A DNA stretch of 64,000 nt from Streptomyces minutiscleroticus (GTDB lineage: Bacteria; Actinomycetota; Actinomycetes; Streptomycetales; Streptomycetaceae), in NCBI RefSeq assembly GCF_014650875.1, contig NZ_BMVU01000038.1, forward strand, positions 1 to 64,000, read 5' to 3'. Every line of letters starts with the position of its first letter. Position 1 is the stretch's first letter. The notes below the pieces were generated by a model, which saw nothing but the letters and a program-made list of their open reading frames with translations, was not told where the DNA came from and searched no databases. Positions 50,587-59,660 of the stretch are shown here, piece by piece. Both the position numbers and the translations under genes were made by a program.

Positions 50587-51468
50587 TCAGGCCTGCTCGG
50601 CGGCGGGCTGCTCGGCGGTCTCCGCCGGCTTCTCGGCCTCGGCGGCCGGAGCCTCTGCGGCCGGAGCCTCGGCGGTGGCCTCGTCGGCCTTCTTCTCGCC
50701 GCCCTCGAGCAGGTCGCGCTCCCACTCGGCGAGGGGCTCGCCCTGGGCCTTCTCGCCCTCGGCGGCCTTGCCGGCGCCGGAGCGGGCGATGAGGCCCTCG
50801 GCGACGGCGTCGGCGATCACGCGGGTGAGCAGGGTGACGGAGCGGATCGCGTCGTCGTTGCCCGGGATCTTGTAGTCGACCTCGTCGGGGTCGCAGTTGG
50901 TGTCGAGGATGGCGACGACCGGGATGTTGAGCTTCCGGGCCTCGCCGACCGCGATGTGCTCCTTCTTGGTGTCCACGATCCAGACGGCGCTGGGCACCTT
51001 CTGCATCTCGCGGATACCGCCGAGGGTCTTCTCCAGCTTGGCCTTCTCGCGGGAGAGGACGAGCAGCTCCTTCTTGGTCAGACCGGAGGACGCGACGTCC
51101 TCGAAGTCGATCTGCTCGAGCTCCTTCAGGCGCTGCAGGCGCTTGTAGACGGTCGAGAAGTTGGTGAGCATGCCGCCCAGCCAGCGCTGGTTGACGTAGG
51201 GCATGCCGACGCGGGTGGCCTGCTCCGCGATGGCCTCCTGCGCCTGCTTCTTGGTGCCGACGAACATGACCGTGCCGCCGTGGGCGACGGTCTCCTTGAC
51301 GAACTCGTAGGCGCGGTCGATGTACGACAGCGACTGGAGCAGGTCGATGATGTAGATGCCGTTGCGCTCGGTGAAGATGAAGCGCTTCATCTTCGGGTTC
51401 CAGCGACGGGTCTGGTGACCGAAGTGGACGCCGCTCTCCAGCAGCTCCCGCATCGTGACGACGGCCAT
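50587..51468 (-). CDS. rpsB: 30S ribosomal protein S2
   Basis: 293 aa. The N-terminus MAVVTMRELLESGVHFGHQT, then RWNPKMKRFIFTERNGIYII and FVGTKKQAQEAIAEQATRVG are diagnostic. The core ends near residue 245. The last 45 residues are an Ala/Glu-rich tail (EAPAAEAPAAEAEKPAETAE), an extension common in actinobacteria. The ATG at 51468 follows GGAGAAC. First gene of the rpsB-tsf-pyrH-frr-cdsA block; divergent from the M23 peptidase gene. Confidence 0.96.
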   Translation of the reverse strand: MAVVTMRELLESGVHFGHQTRRWNPKMKRFIFTERNGIYIIDLLQSLSYIDRAYEFVKETVAHGGTVMFVGTKKQAQEAIAEQATRVGMPYVNQRWLGGMLTNFSTVYKRLQRLKELEQIDFEDVASSGLTKKELLVLSREKAKLEKTLGGIREMQKVPSAVWIVDTKKEHIAVGEARKLNIPVVAILDTNCDPDEVDYKIPGNDDAIRSVTLLTRVIADAVAEGLIARSGAGKAAEGEKAQGEPLAEWERDLLEGGEKKADEATAEAPAAEAPAAEAEKPAETAEQPAAEQA

Positions 51469-51746
51469 GGCCGTTCTCCTTGGTTTCTCGGTTGTGCCGC
51501 GGATGCCGGACGGCACCCGCGCCTGACGCCCGCGGTGCGCCTGCCGCAAAGGACCGAGGGGCGCTGACACCGGCTGGTGACGGCCAGATGTCGGGGCGTG
51601 CGAAGTCGACCCGGTGGCCCGGATCGCCACAAGAAGTGTACGGGACCGGCGGGGCGGCGGGTGACGCCGCTGTCCACAACCCGTCGGTACTCCACAGATC
51701 CCGGCCTTGATCCACGCGTTCGCGCGATCCGCGGGACGGTTCCCGC

Positions 51747-52595
51747 ATGAACGCCGAACGGTGGATGCGGGTACGGGCGGGACTGGCGGGTCTGCTGATG
51801 ACGGCCCTGGTGACGGGCGCGGCGCCGTCGAGGGCCGCGTCGGTCGCTCCGGTCGCCGCGGCGGCGCGGGCGGTCGGGCACGGGGCGGCGGAGTCCGTCC
51901 CTCCGCCTCCGCCCGAGGGGGTCGTCCGGGTTCTCGCGGTCGGCCGGGTGTGGCCCGTCGGGACGCGCCCGCGGGTGGCGCGCGGCTGGGAGCCGCCCGC
52001 GACGGCGTACGGCCCCGGCCACCGCGGGGTGGACCTCGTGTCGGCGCCGGGCGCCCCGGTGAGGGCCGTGGCCGCGGGACGGGTCTCCTTCGCGGGCCGG
52101 GTCGCGGGGCGCGGCGTGGTGTCGGTGGAGCTCACCGGTACGGGCGCCCCTCCCCTGCGCACGACGTACGAACCGGTGCGCGCCTCGGTGGAGAAGGGCG
52201 ACGCGGTGGCGGCGGGCGACGTACTGGGCGTACTGCAGGTACCTGACCTGGGCGCACACTGCGGGGCCCCGTGCCTGCACTGGGGCCTGCTCCGGGCGGA
52301 GACGTACCTGAACCCGCTCTCGCTCCTCCCGCCGTGGCTCCTGGGCCGCGGCCCGTCCCGCCTGCTGCCGGTGGCGGGCGTTCCGGAGGGCCCGCCGGGT
52401 CCGCCGGGCCAGCCAGGAGGGTCACCGCCGGATCCGCCGGAAGAACCGCCACCAGGTCCGCTGGAAGAACCGCCGCCAAGTCCGCCGGGAGAACCGCCGG
52501 AGGGCCCGGCCCGGGAGAAACCGCCGTGGGCGCCGCGCAGCGACGCCCGAGCACCGGCAGACCCGGCCGGCTCTGCACGCCCCGCAGAACCTTGA
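51747..52595 (+). CDS. Secreted M23-family peptidase-like protein
   Basis: 282 aa. A signal peptide (RVRAGLAGLLMTALVTGAAP) leads into a lysostaphin-like domain: YGPGHRGVDLVSAPGAPVRA (zinc histidine 92 and aspartate 96), VSFAGRVAGRGVVSVEL, and HCGAPCLHWGLLRAETYLNP, where the second HxH is reduced to LHWG. One of the expected zinc histidines is therefore doubtful and activity may be weak. The C-terminal 70 residues are Pro/Glu-rich repeats (PPDPPEEPPPGPLEEPP-like). It probably acts on peptidoglycan outside the cell. This gene commonly sits between rpsB and whiG in Streptomyces. Confidence 0.8.
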   Translation: MNAERWMRVRAGLAGLLMTALVTGAAPSRAASVAPVAAAARAVGHGAAESVPPPPPEGVVRVLAVGRVWPVGTRPRVARGWEPPATAYGPGHRGVDLVSAPGAPVRAVAAGRVSFAGRVAGRGVVSVELTGTGAPPLRTTYEPVRASVEKGDAVAAGDVLGVLQVPDLGAHCGAPCLHWGLLRAETYLNPLSLLPPWLLGRGPSRLLPVAGVPEGPPGPPGQPGGSPPDPPEEPPPGPLEEPPPSPPGEPPEGPAREKPPWAPRSDARAPADPAGSARPAEP

Positions 52596-52684
52596 CGCAC
52601 GCAGGAACCAGCCGGCCGCGGGCGGCGGCCGACGGGGCGGACGAGGCGGTCGAGACACCCGGGTACGCAGCCCGGGCGCGGCGC

Positions 52685-53266
52685 TCAGCCCTGCACGCCC
52701 CGCAGAGCCATGACGACGGCGGTCTCGGTGATCGTCCGCGGGTCCTCGGCGGCGCCGAGCTCGATGCGGCGTACCGCCGCGTCGACGATGCCCTGGAGCA
52801 GCATCGCGGCCATCCGCGGCTCCTCGTGGCCCATCTCCGCCAGGGCCTCCACGATCATCGCGACGAGCCCGCCGTGGGCGGCGCGGATCTTCTCGCGGGC
52901 GCCCGCGTCCAGCTCGCTCGCGGAGATCGCCACCACGGCCCGGTGGCGCCGGTCGCCGACCAGCGCGAGCTGCCGGCGGACGTACGCCTCGACCTTGCCC
53001 TCAGGGGTCGTGGCGCCCGCCATCGCGGCCTCCACCTCGGCCGCCCAGACCGGGAAGTCGACCTCGCAGAGTTCCTCGACGACGGCGGCCCGCGACCGGA
53101 AGTACTCGTAGACGGAGGAGCGCGCCAGCCCCGTGCGCTCGGCCAGCGCGGGGAAGGTCAGCGCGTCCGTCCCGCCCTCGGACAGCAGGGAACGCGCCGC
53201 GTCCAGCAGGGAGGCTCGCTGCATCGACCGGTGCTCGGCCACGGAGGCCGCTCGAATCCTTGGCAC
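52685..53266 (-). CDS. TetR-family transcriptional regulator
   Basis: 193 aa from the GTG at 53266, preceded by a G-run. The helix-turn-helix is LTFPALAERTGLARSSVYEY followed by FRSRAAVVEELC. The remainder is the helical ligand-binding domain (EAYVRRQLALVGDRRHRAVV, AHGGLVAMIVEALAEMGHEE). It lies 151 bp after whiG on the same strand. The effector and targets are unknown; its conserved position near whiG suggests a developmental or envelope role, but this is only context. Confidence 0.85.
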   Translation of the reverse strand: MPRIRAASVAEHRSMQRASLLDAARSLLSEGGTDALTFPALAERTGLARSSVYEYFRSRAAVVEELCEVDFPVWAAEVEAAMAGATTPEGKVEAYVRRQLALVGDRRHRAVVAISASELDAGAREKIRAAHGGLVAMIVEALAEMGHEEPRMAAMLLQGIVDAAVRRIELGAAEDPRTITETAVVMALRGVQG

Positions 53267-53417
53267 GCCCCCCACTGTACGGAGGGAGGCTCCCGAGCGG
53301 GAGCACTCCCCTTCACCCGCCCGGCCGCGGACCGTCCGGACGGGTGGGCGCGGCCGGCGCACGGCAGGCCCCGCGGGGCGGTTCGCCGGCCGCCTCCGGG
53401 GCGGTGGACGCCGTGGT

Positions 53418-54254
53418 TCAGCGCCCGAAACCCGCCAGCTTGGCCCGCAGCTGGAGCACCGACTTCGTGTGGATCTGGCTGACCCGGCTCTCGGTGACAC
53501 CGAGCACATTGCCGATCTCGGCGAGCGTGAGGCCCTCGTAGTAGTAGAGGGTGACCACGGTCTTCTCCCGCTCGGGCAGTGTGTTGATCGCCCGGGCCAG
53601 GAAGCGGCGCAGCTCGCGGTCCTCGGCGACCTCCACGGGGTTGTCGGCCGCCGTGTCCTCGAGGGTGTCCATCAGGCTCAGCCGGTCGCCGCCCTCGCCC
53701 CCGACGTGCAGCAGCTCCTCCAGGGCCACCACGTTCGCCAGGGACAGCTGGCTGAACACCGCGTGCAGCTCGTCCACCGCGATGCCCATCTCGGCGGCCA
53801 CCTCGCCCTCCGAGGGCGTGCGGCGCAGCCGGGCCTCCAGCGTGGCGTACGCCCGCTCGACGTTGCGCGCCTTCTGCCGCACGGAGCGCGGGATCCAGTC
53901 CAGGGCCCGCAGCTCGTCGATCATCGCGCCCCGGATCCGCGTGATCGCGTACGTCTCGAACTTGATCTCCCGGCCGATGTCGAACTTCTCGATCGCGTCG
54001 ATCAGCCCGAACACCCCCGAGGAGACGAAGTCCGCCTGTTCCACGTTGGGCGGCAGTCCCACGCTCACCCGGCCCGCGACATACTTCACCAGCGGCGAGT
54101 AGTGCAGGATCAGCTGTTCGCGCAGCCGCTCGTCACCCGTCGCCTTGTACGACCGCCACAGTTCGTCGAGCGTCGAGGGAGCGGGCGGCCGCACGCTGCC
54201 GCGGGCGGCCGGGGGAACTGCCGCCCGGTCGGACCCGGAGGTGTGCTGGGGCAT
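53418..54254 (-). CDS. whiG: RNA polymerase sigma factor WhiG
   Basis: 278 aa, FliA-type sigma factor that starts sporulation in aerial hyphae. Region 2 includes LRNQLILHYSPLVKYVAG-like sequence (LREQLILHYSPLVKYVAG), QADFVSSGVFGLIDAIEKFD and FETYAITRIRGAMIDELRAL followed by WIPRSVRQKAR. Region 4 includes LPEREKTVVTLYYYEGLTLA then EIGNVLGVTESRVSQIHTK. In Streptomyces it is held by the anti-sigma factor RsiG with c-di-GMP and activates whiH and whiI; neither is in the window. The leader of 214 bp before dprA holds its promoter, which I could not locate. Confidence 0.97.
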   Translation of the reverse strand: MPQHTSGSDRAAVPPAARGSVRPPAPSTLDELWRSYKATGDERLREQLILHYSPLVKYVAGRVSVGLPPNVEQADFVSSGVFGLIDAIEKFDIGREIKFETYAITRIRGAMIDELRALDWIPRSVRQKARNVERAYATLEARLRRTPSEGEVAAEMGIAVDELHAVFSQLSLANVVALEELLHVGGEGGDRLSLMDTLEDTAADNPVEVAEDRELRRFLARAINTLPEREKTVVTLYYYEGLTLAEIGNVLGVTESRVSQIHTKSVLQLRAKLAGFGR

Positions 54255-54468
54255 TCGTCGCCTTGTGCCGTTCTGCCGTGAACCGTGAGTGCCTGGGTGC
54301 GCTGCCGGTCTGATGTCGGGATGCCTGTCTGAGTCGGAATTCCCGTGAGCGTAGCGTGACTGGAGAGTCGCAGTGTGCGAAGAGGGTTGGCATCACCCGG
54401 AAGCAGATACGTTCCACTGGACGTCGGCGAGCGTCCCGGCCGTTGCCCTGCGTGAGCACGGAACCACC

Positions 54469-55707
54469 TCAACTACCCGGATCCGCACGGGTTTCGGGTA
54501 TGGCCCGGACGGCCGAACACGCTGGGTCGGCATCCGTTCCGGCCCCTGACCCGGAGATCACCGTCCGGTGTGTCAACTTCCAGCCGTCGCCGTGTCGTTC
54601 GACGAACCCGAGCGAGCGGAGTTCGTACAGCCTCCCGACCGCGTCGTCCACCGTGGTCCCCGCGTCGAGGGCGATCTCCCGGACCGCCGCCGGCCCGCGG
54701 GCGGGCAGCGCCGCCAGCACCCGCGCGGCGGCCGGGGCCAGCAGGTCGCGGGGCAGTACGGGCCCGCTCCGCTCCGGTGCCACCTCGCCCATGTCCCCGA
54801 CCAGCTCGGCCACCTCCGCCGCGTCCGTGACGAGGACCGCCTCCCCGCGCAGGAGTTCGTGCACACCGGCCGAGAGCGCGCTGGTGGCGGGGCCCGGCAC
54901 CCCCATGGTGAACCGGCCGAGGCGCTGCGCGGCGCGCGCCGTGGACAGCGCCCCGCTGCGGTACGCCGCCTCGACGACCACCGTCCCCCGGGTGAGGGCC
55001 GCGATGACGCGGTTGCGCAGGACGAAGCGGCTCGGCGTCGGGTGGTCGCCGGGTGGCAGCTCCCCGAGCACGAGGCCCTGCTCCGCGATTCTCGTGATCA
55101 GCCTGCTGTGCCCGCGCGGGTAGGGCCGGTCCACGCCGCAGGCCAGGACCGCGGCCGTGGCACCGCCCGCCCCGAGGGCGCCGCGGTGGGCCGCTCCGTC
55201 CACGCCGTACGCCCCGCCCGACACGACGACCCATCCGCGCTCGGCGAGTCCGGCGCCGAGCGCGCCCGCCATGTGTGCGCCGTACTCGGTGCAGGCCCGG
55301 GCGCCCACCACCGCCACCGATCGCAGCGCCCACAGACGCAGATGGGGTCCTCCGCGCACCCACAGCCCGACGGGCCGCGCGTCCCCGAGGTCGTCGAGCT
55401 GCGCCGGCCATTCGGGCTCCCCCGGGCACACGAAGCGCACCCCGCCCTCACCGGCCACGCGCAGGTCGTGCTCGGGCCGCGCCCGCTGCGCGCGTGCGCG
55501 CATCCCGGTCCGGCGCCGGTCCGACGCGCCCGGCAGCGGCTGCCGTCCCGTCGTGAGCCGGCGGGCAGCCTCCACGGCCCCCAGCTCCCGCAGCCAGCGT
55601 CCGGCCGCCTCGTCACCGGGCTCGACGACACGGGTGAGGAGGACCCGTGCGAGCCGCTCGTCGGTGCCGGGCTCCGATCCGGTCCCGCCGTGTCCCCGCC
55701 CGGTCAC
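54469..55707 (-). CDS. dprA: DNA-processing protein DprA
   Basis: 412 aa. It binds single-stranded DNA and loads RecA during uptake or recombination. Rossmann-like motifs are SVAVVGARACTEYGAHMAGA, VVSGGAYGVDGAAHRGALGA, VLACGVDRPYPRGHSRLITR and SRFVLRNRVIAALTRGTVVV then EAAYRSGALSTARAAQRLGR. A C-terminal winged-helix-like domain (ALPARGPAAVREIALDAGTT) is present. The GTG start overlaps the comM stop by 4 bp (GTGA). The presence of DprA without a competence system is usual for Streptomyces. Confidence 0.93.
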   Translation of the reverse strand: MTGRGHGGTGSEPGTDERLARVLLTRVVEPGDEAAGRWLRELGAVEAARRLTTGRQPLPGASDRRRTGMRARAQRARPEHDLRVAGEGGVRFVCPGEPEWPAQLDDLGDARPVGLWVRGGPHLRLWALRSVAVVGARACTEYGAHMAGALGAGLAERGWVVVSGGAYGVDGAAHRGALGAGGATAAVLACGVDRPYPRGHSRLITRIAEQGLVLGELPPGDHPTPSRFVLRNRVIAALTRGTVVVEAAYRSGALSTARAAQRLGRFTMGVPGPATSALSAGVHELLRGEAVLVTDAAEVAELVGDMGEVAPERSGPVLPRDLLAPAAARVLAALPARGPAAVREIALDAGTTVDDAVGRLYELRSLGFVERHGDGWKLTHRTVISGSGAGTDADPACSAVRAIPETRADPGS

Positions 55708-57329
55708 GAGCCCGCCCCGATCGCCGTCGGCACTCCCCGCGGCACCCCGGTGCGCAGTTGCAGGGCCAGGGCGACGTCCGCCGCGCGGGGCCGTCCGTGG
55801 CCCGCGAGGTCGGCGACGGTCCAGGCCACGCGCAGCACCCGGTCGAGCCCGCGCGCGGTCAGCAGGCCGCGCTCCAGCGAGCGCTCGGCCCCGTCCATCG
55901 CCCCCGGCGCCGCCGGCCAGCGGGAACGCAGCTCCCTGCCCGGCACCTCGCCGTTGGTGCGCCACGGGGTGCCGGCGAAGCGGACGGCCGCGCGCCGCCG
56001 GGCCTCCCGCACCCGGGCCGCGACGGTCTCCGTGTCCTCGCCCCGCCCCGCGCCGCCCGTCAGCTCGGCGCGGGTGACGCGGTCCACCTCGACGCGCAGG
56101 TCCACCCGGTCGAGCAGCGGGCCGGAGAGACGTGCCTGGTAGCGGCGGATCACCGAGGGCGGGCACTCGCACAGGTCGTCCGTACGGGAGAAGCGGCCGC
56201 AGGGGCACGGGTTGGCCGCCAGGACCATCAGGAACCTCGCCGGGAAGCGCACGACGCCCGCACTGCGCGCGATCACCACGTGCCCCGACTCCAGGGGCTG
56301 ACGCAGCGCGTCGAGGACGTGGCCGCCGAACTCCGGGGTCTCGTCGAGAAACAGCACCCCGCGGTGGGCCAGGGACACGGCTCCCGGCCGGGCGACCTGC
56401 CGCCCGCCGCCGACGAGCGACTGCATCGTGGCCGAGTGGTGCGGGGCGCAGTACGGCGGGACGTCCACCAGGGGCTTGCCGGGCGGCAGCAGTCCCGCGA
56501 CCGAGTGCACGGCGGTGACCTCCAGGGACTCCGTCCTGCCGAGCCGGGGCAGCACGCCGGGCAGCCGCTCGGCGAGCATCGTCTTGCCCGCGCCCGGCGG
56601 TCCTTCGAGGAAGAGGTGGTGGCCGCCGGCCGCGGACACCTCCACGGCGGTGCGCGCCGCGCGCTGGCCGACCACGTCGGCGAGGTCGGGGCCGTGCTCG
56701 TCGCCGGGGCCGGAGTCGGCGCGCATGCCGGTGGCCGCGCCCGTGCCCGGCACCCGCAGGCCCGCCAGGAGCGGGTCCGGCCGCCCCTGCGGGTCCGGCT
56801 CCTCCTCGGGCACCGGCTCGTCCGCGAGGACCGCGATCAGCTGGCGCAGGCTGCGCACCCCGAGCACCGACACCCCCGGCACGAGGGCGGCCTCGGCGGC
56901 GGCGCACTCGGGCACCACCACCTGCTCGTACCCGGCGTCCGCCGCGGCGAGCACGGCCGGCAGCACGCCAAGCACCGGCCGGACGCGGCCGTCCAGGCCC
57001 AGTTCGCCGATCATCACCACGTCGGCGAGCGCCCGGGGGTCGATGCGCTCGGCGGCCCCCAGCACCGCGCAGGCCACGGCGATGTCGAAGCCGCTGCCCG
57101 CCTTGGGCACCGACGCCGGGCTGAGCCCCACGGTGAGCTTCTTCTGCGGCCACGGGGACCCGGAGTTGACGACCGCCGCCCTGACCCGGTCCCGGCTCTC
57201 GACCAGGCTCTTGTCCGGCAGTCCCACCAGCGTGAACGCGGCCACCCCTGGCTCCAGGTCCGCCTGGACCTCGACGACGACGCCCTCGACGCCCACCAGT
57301 GCCACCGCGCACGTACGGGCGAATCCCAT
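55704..57329 (-). CDS. comM: YifB/ComM-family AAA+ Mg-chelatase-like helicase
   Basis: 541 aa. The N-terminal Lon-like domain is VEVQADLEPGVAAFTLVGLP and KKLTVGLSPASVPKAGSGFD. The AAA+ core has Walker A HHLFLEGPPGAGKTMLAERL, Walker B GAVSLAHRGVLFLDETPEFG, and the zinc-like CPCGRFSRTDDLCECPP. Sensor-2 regions follow. ComM is a branch-migration helicase for homologous recombination. Start at the ATG at 57329, one base overlapping the yraN stop. The yraN-comM-dprA order is a conserved recombination cluster. Confidence 0.92.
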   Translation of the reverse strand: MGFARTCAVALVGVEGVVVEVQADLEPGVAAFTLVGLPDKSLVESRDRVRAAVVNSGSPWPQKKLTVGLSPASVPKAGSGFDIAVACAVLGAAERIDPRALADVVMIGELGLDGRVRPVLGVLPAVLAAADAGYEQVVVPECAAAEAALVPGVSVLGVRSLRQLIAVLADEPVPEEEPDPQGRPDPLLAGLRVPGTGAATGMRADSGPGDEHGPDLADVVGQRAARTAVEVSAAGGHHLFLEGPPGAGKTMLAERLPGVLPRLGRTESLEVTAVHSVAGLLPPGKPLVDVPPYCAPHHSATMQSLVGGGRQVARPGAVSLAHRGVLFLDETPEFGGHVLDALRQPLESGHVVIARSAGVVRFPARFLMVLAANPCPCGRFSRTDDLCECPPSVIRRYQARLSGPLLDRVDLRVEVDRVTRAELTGGAGRGEDTETVAARVREARRRAAVRFAGTPWRTNGEVPGRELRSRWPAAPGAMDGAERSLERGLLTARGLDRVLRVAWTVADLAGHGRPRAADVALALQLRTGVPRGVPTAIGAGS

Positions 57330-57727
57330 CACGCCACCCCCCGTGCGTGCTCCACCTCGGGCGCGCCGCGCTCGGGGAGGAGGACGCCGATCAGGTCGAT
57401 GCGCACGCCGCCCGGCGGTGCCCCGCCGTGCTCCTGCACCCACCGCTCCGCCAGGCCCCGCAGCCGCTCCGCCTTGGCGGGGGTCACCGCGGCCATCGGG
57501 TGCTGGAAGGCCCGGCCTGCGAGGGCCCTGCGGGTCTTGACCTCGCAGACGACCAGTGCGTCGCCGTCGCGGGCCACGATGTCGATCTCGCCGGCCCTGC
57601 CGCAGCGCCAGTTGCGCTCCAGGACCGTCAGGCCGGTCTCGGTCAGCCGCCGTACGGCCAGGTCCTCGCCGTACCTGCCGAGCGCGCCGCGTCGTGCGTC
57701 GCGCGGTCGTGCGATGCGTGGGGTCAT
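57329..57727 (-). CDS. yraN: YraN-family (UPF0102) nuclease-like protein
   Basis: 132 aa from the ATG at 57727, with GGAGGTGG upstream. The PD-(D/E)XK fold is visible: GRYGEDLAVRRLTETGLTVL, then WRCGRAGEIDIVARDGDALV and CEVKTRRALAGRAFQHP, where the E-I-D and E-V-K residues would bind metal. Relatives of YraN are thought to process DNA, but the reaction is not settled. First gene of the yraN-comM-dprA run. Confidence 0.93.
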   Translation of the reverse strand: MTPRIARPRDARRGALGRYGEDLAVRRLTETGLTVLERNWRCGRAGEIDIVARDGDALVVCEVKTRRALAGRAFQHPMAAVTPAKAERLRGLAERWVQEHGGAPPGGVRIDLIGVLLPERGAPEVEHARGVA

Positions 57728-57936
57728 GTCGGCACCACCTCCGGCACCCACACTGACCGCGGCCGGGACCGCTGTTGGATCTTGGTGGACGAGCGCCCGG
57801 CTGTGGACAACCCGCTCACCCGTACGAGTGAGAAGGATCGTTGCCGTCGGCAACCGGCACGCGGAGCGTCACGGCAGCCGTCGGCGGCCCCGGCACTTCA
57901 CAGCCGTCGGGGCCGCCGTTCCACCGGGCTCGTCCG

Positions 57937-58245
57937 TCAGCCGCCCGGCAGTTCGAGGTCGCTCTTGTTCAGCTCCTCGATGTTCACGTCCTTGAACGTG
58001 AGAACCCGGACCTGCTTCACGAAGCGGGCCGGCCGGTACATGTCCCAGACCCAGGCGTCCGCCATCGAGACCTCGAAGAACACCTCACCCTGCACGGAGT
58101 GGACCTGCATCTCGTAGTCGTTCGTGAGATAGAAGCGGCGCTCGGTCTCGATCACGTATTTGAACAGTCCGACGACATCGCGGTACTCCCGGTAGAGCTT
58201 CAGCTCCATCTCGGTCTCGTACTTCTCGAGGTCCTCGGCGCTCAT
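57937..58245 (-). CDS. DUF2469 protein
   Basis: 102 aa from the ATG at 58245 with AAGGGGAAC upstream. MSAEDLEKYETEMELKLYRE then FKYVIETERRFYLTNDYEMQ, and VRVLTFKDVNIEELNKSDLE, are conserved almost unchanged across actinobacteria. The fold is probably a small alpha-beta barrel rich in aromatic residues. The function is unknown. It lies after the NUDIX gene and belongs to the transcription unit headed by sipZ. Confidence 0.92.
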   Translation of the reverse strand: MSAEDLEKYETEMELKLYREYRDVVGLFKYVIETERRFYLTNDYEMQVHSVQGEVFFEVSMADAWVWDMYRPARFVKQVRVLTFKDVNIEELNKSDLELPGG

Positions 58246-58300
58246 GGCATGTTCCCCTTCAGCCGTGCGTCCCCCCATTGTGCGCCAGCGCTGCGAGCGC

Positions 58301-58843
58301 CTAGACGATTTCCGTGTCGAGGGTCTCGGGTGTGGCCGGGGGTCCTTCGTCGAGCAGCCTGCGCAGCAGCCCGGCGAGTCTGGTCGGGTACACCGTCTCA
58401 TGCGCCTCGGACAGTTCCTGCAACGTCCACCAGCGCGCTCCGGCGACGCTGCGCCGCTCCAGCTCGGTCGGGGCCGCCAGCCGGGTCTCCGTACGGACGG
58501 TGCGGGCCAGGTAGTACCACTCGTCCTGGTCCCAGCGGCGCCCCGCGAACGGGAAGGAGCACGTCCGGCGCCACAGCACCGGCCCCAGCTCGACGCCGGT
58601 CAGCCCCGTCTCCTCCGCCAGCTCCCGCAGGGCGGCCTGCTCGCGCGTCTCGCCGTCCTCCACGCCGCCGCCGGGCGTGAACCACCAGTCGTCCGCCGGG
58701 TCCTCCGGCTCGTGGCCGTGCAGCAGCAGGATCCGGTCCTCCGGGTCGAGCAGCACCACCCGGGCGACCCTGCGCAGCTCACCCGGCACGCAGGCCGCCC
58801 TGTCCGGTCCGCCGTCCGGCCCGCCGGCCGCCTCAGCCGGCAA
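58301..58843 (-). CDS. NUDIX hydrolase
   Basis: 180 aa. The Nudix box is GGGVEDGETREQAALRELAE then ETGLTG, matching GX5EX7REUXEEXGU. A later segment (WDQDEWYYLARTVRTETRL) is typical of actinobacterial pyrophosphohydrolases. I prefer the TTG at 58843, which follows GAGGAG at 7 bases and overlaps the sipZ stop by 11 bp; a GTG at 58789 and an ATG at 58912 are alternatives. Substrates are likely nucleoside diphosphates or similar compounds. In Streptomyces lividans this mutT-like gene follows sipZ, which heads a separate operon (recalled). Confidence 0.87.
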   Translation of the reverse strand: MPAEAAGGPDGGPDRAACVPGELRRVARVVLLDPEDRILLLHGHEPEDPADDWWFTPGGGVEDGETREQAALRELAEETGLTGVELGPVLWRRTCSFPFAGRRWDQDEWYYLARTVRTETRLAAPTELERRSVAGARWWTLQELSEAHETVYPTRLAGLLRRLLDEGPPATPETLDTEIV

Positions 58844-59579
58844 GGGCCCGCTCCTCGGCCGCGGCCCGCGCACGGCGGCGCTCGCCGCGCTTGGCGATCG
58901 GCCCGTACGCACCGCCGCCCAGTACGAGCACCGCGCCCGCCACGATCAGGACGAGGACGGGGCGCAGCGGGCCGGGCTCCGAGACGGCGCCGAGCGTCTC
59001 GAAGCCGGTGGGGCGCTCCAGCATGCCGTCCATGGGCCAGGCGATCGCGTCGACGCGGGCGCTGACCGCGCCGCGCGGCACCGTGCCGTTGCCCGCCTCG
59101 GTGAGGTGGGCGGTGGAGTCGAGGGAGCCGCTGCGCTCGTCGCCGAGCAGGAAGAGCCGGCCCTTGGGCACGGTGACCTCCGGGATCGTGCCCGCCTCGG
59201 CGGGCTCGCCCGGGCGCAGATACGGTTCGTCGATCTTCTCGCCGTTGACGGTCAGCCTGCCGTCGGTGCAGCAGGCCACCGTGTCGCCGCCGACCGCCAC
59301 GACCCGCTTGACCATCGGCAGGTCGCCCCAGCTGGCCTGTTTGAAGACGACGACGTCACCGCGCTCGACCTCGCCGCCGCCGATCCGCTCGGCCAGGACC
59401 CGGTCGCCGGCGGCGATGGTGGGCGACATGGAGTCGGTGGGCACGGTGTACGGCTGGTAGACGATCGCGCCCCAGGCGAAGCCCCCGAGGAAGAGCACAC
59501 AGCCGAGGGCCACGGCCAGCCCCGACAGCACGCTGCCGAGCCGTCCGCGGCCCTCGCCCGTACGACCTGTTCCGCCCAT
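58833..59579 (-). CDS. sipZ: Type I signal peptidase, fourth of the cluster
   Basis: 248 aa from the ATG at 59579, which has a perfect GGAGGAG. It has an N-terminal membrane anchor (LSGLAVALGCVLFLGGFAWG), the catalytic serine in VPTDSMSPTIAAGDRVLAER, and the catalytic lysine in LPMVKRVVAVGGDTVACC. Then LFLLGDERSGSLDS and a C-terminal membrane segment (VLVLIVAGAVLVLGGGAYG). The loop before the active site is the shortest of the four. It cleaves signal peptides on the outer face of the membrane. Known work in S. lividans (recalled) gives sipZ its own promoter, consistent with the 81-bp gap here. Confidence 0.92.
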   Translation of the reverse strand: MGGTGRTGEGRGRLGSVLSGLAVALGCVLFLGGFAWGAIVYQPYTVPTDSMSPTIAAGDRVLAERIGGGEVERGDVVVFKQASWGDLPMVKRVVAVGGDTVACCTDGRLTVNGEKIDEPYLRPGEPAEAGTIPEVTVPKGRLFLLGDERSGSLDSTAHLTEAGNGTVPRGAVSARVDAIAWPMDGMLERPTGFETLGAVSEPGPLRPVLVLIVAGAVLVLGGGAYGPIAKRGERRRARAAAEERALAG

Positions 59580-59660
59580 CCCAGTGCTCCTCCGGCTCGG
59601 AGAGACCCGCCTTCCCGGTCTGGTCATGGCCATGGAAGATCGGTGACCTGGGACGGCACC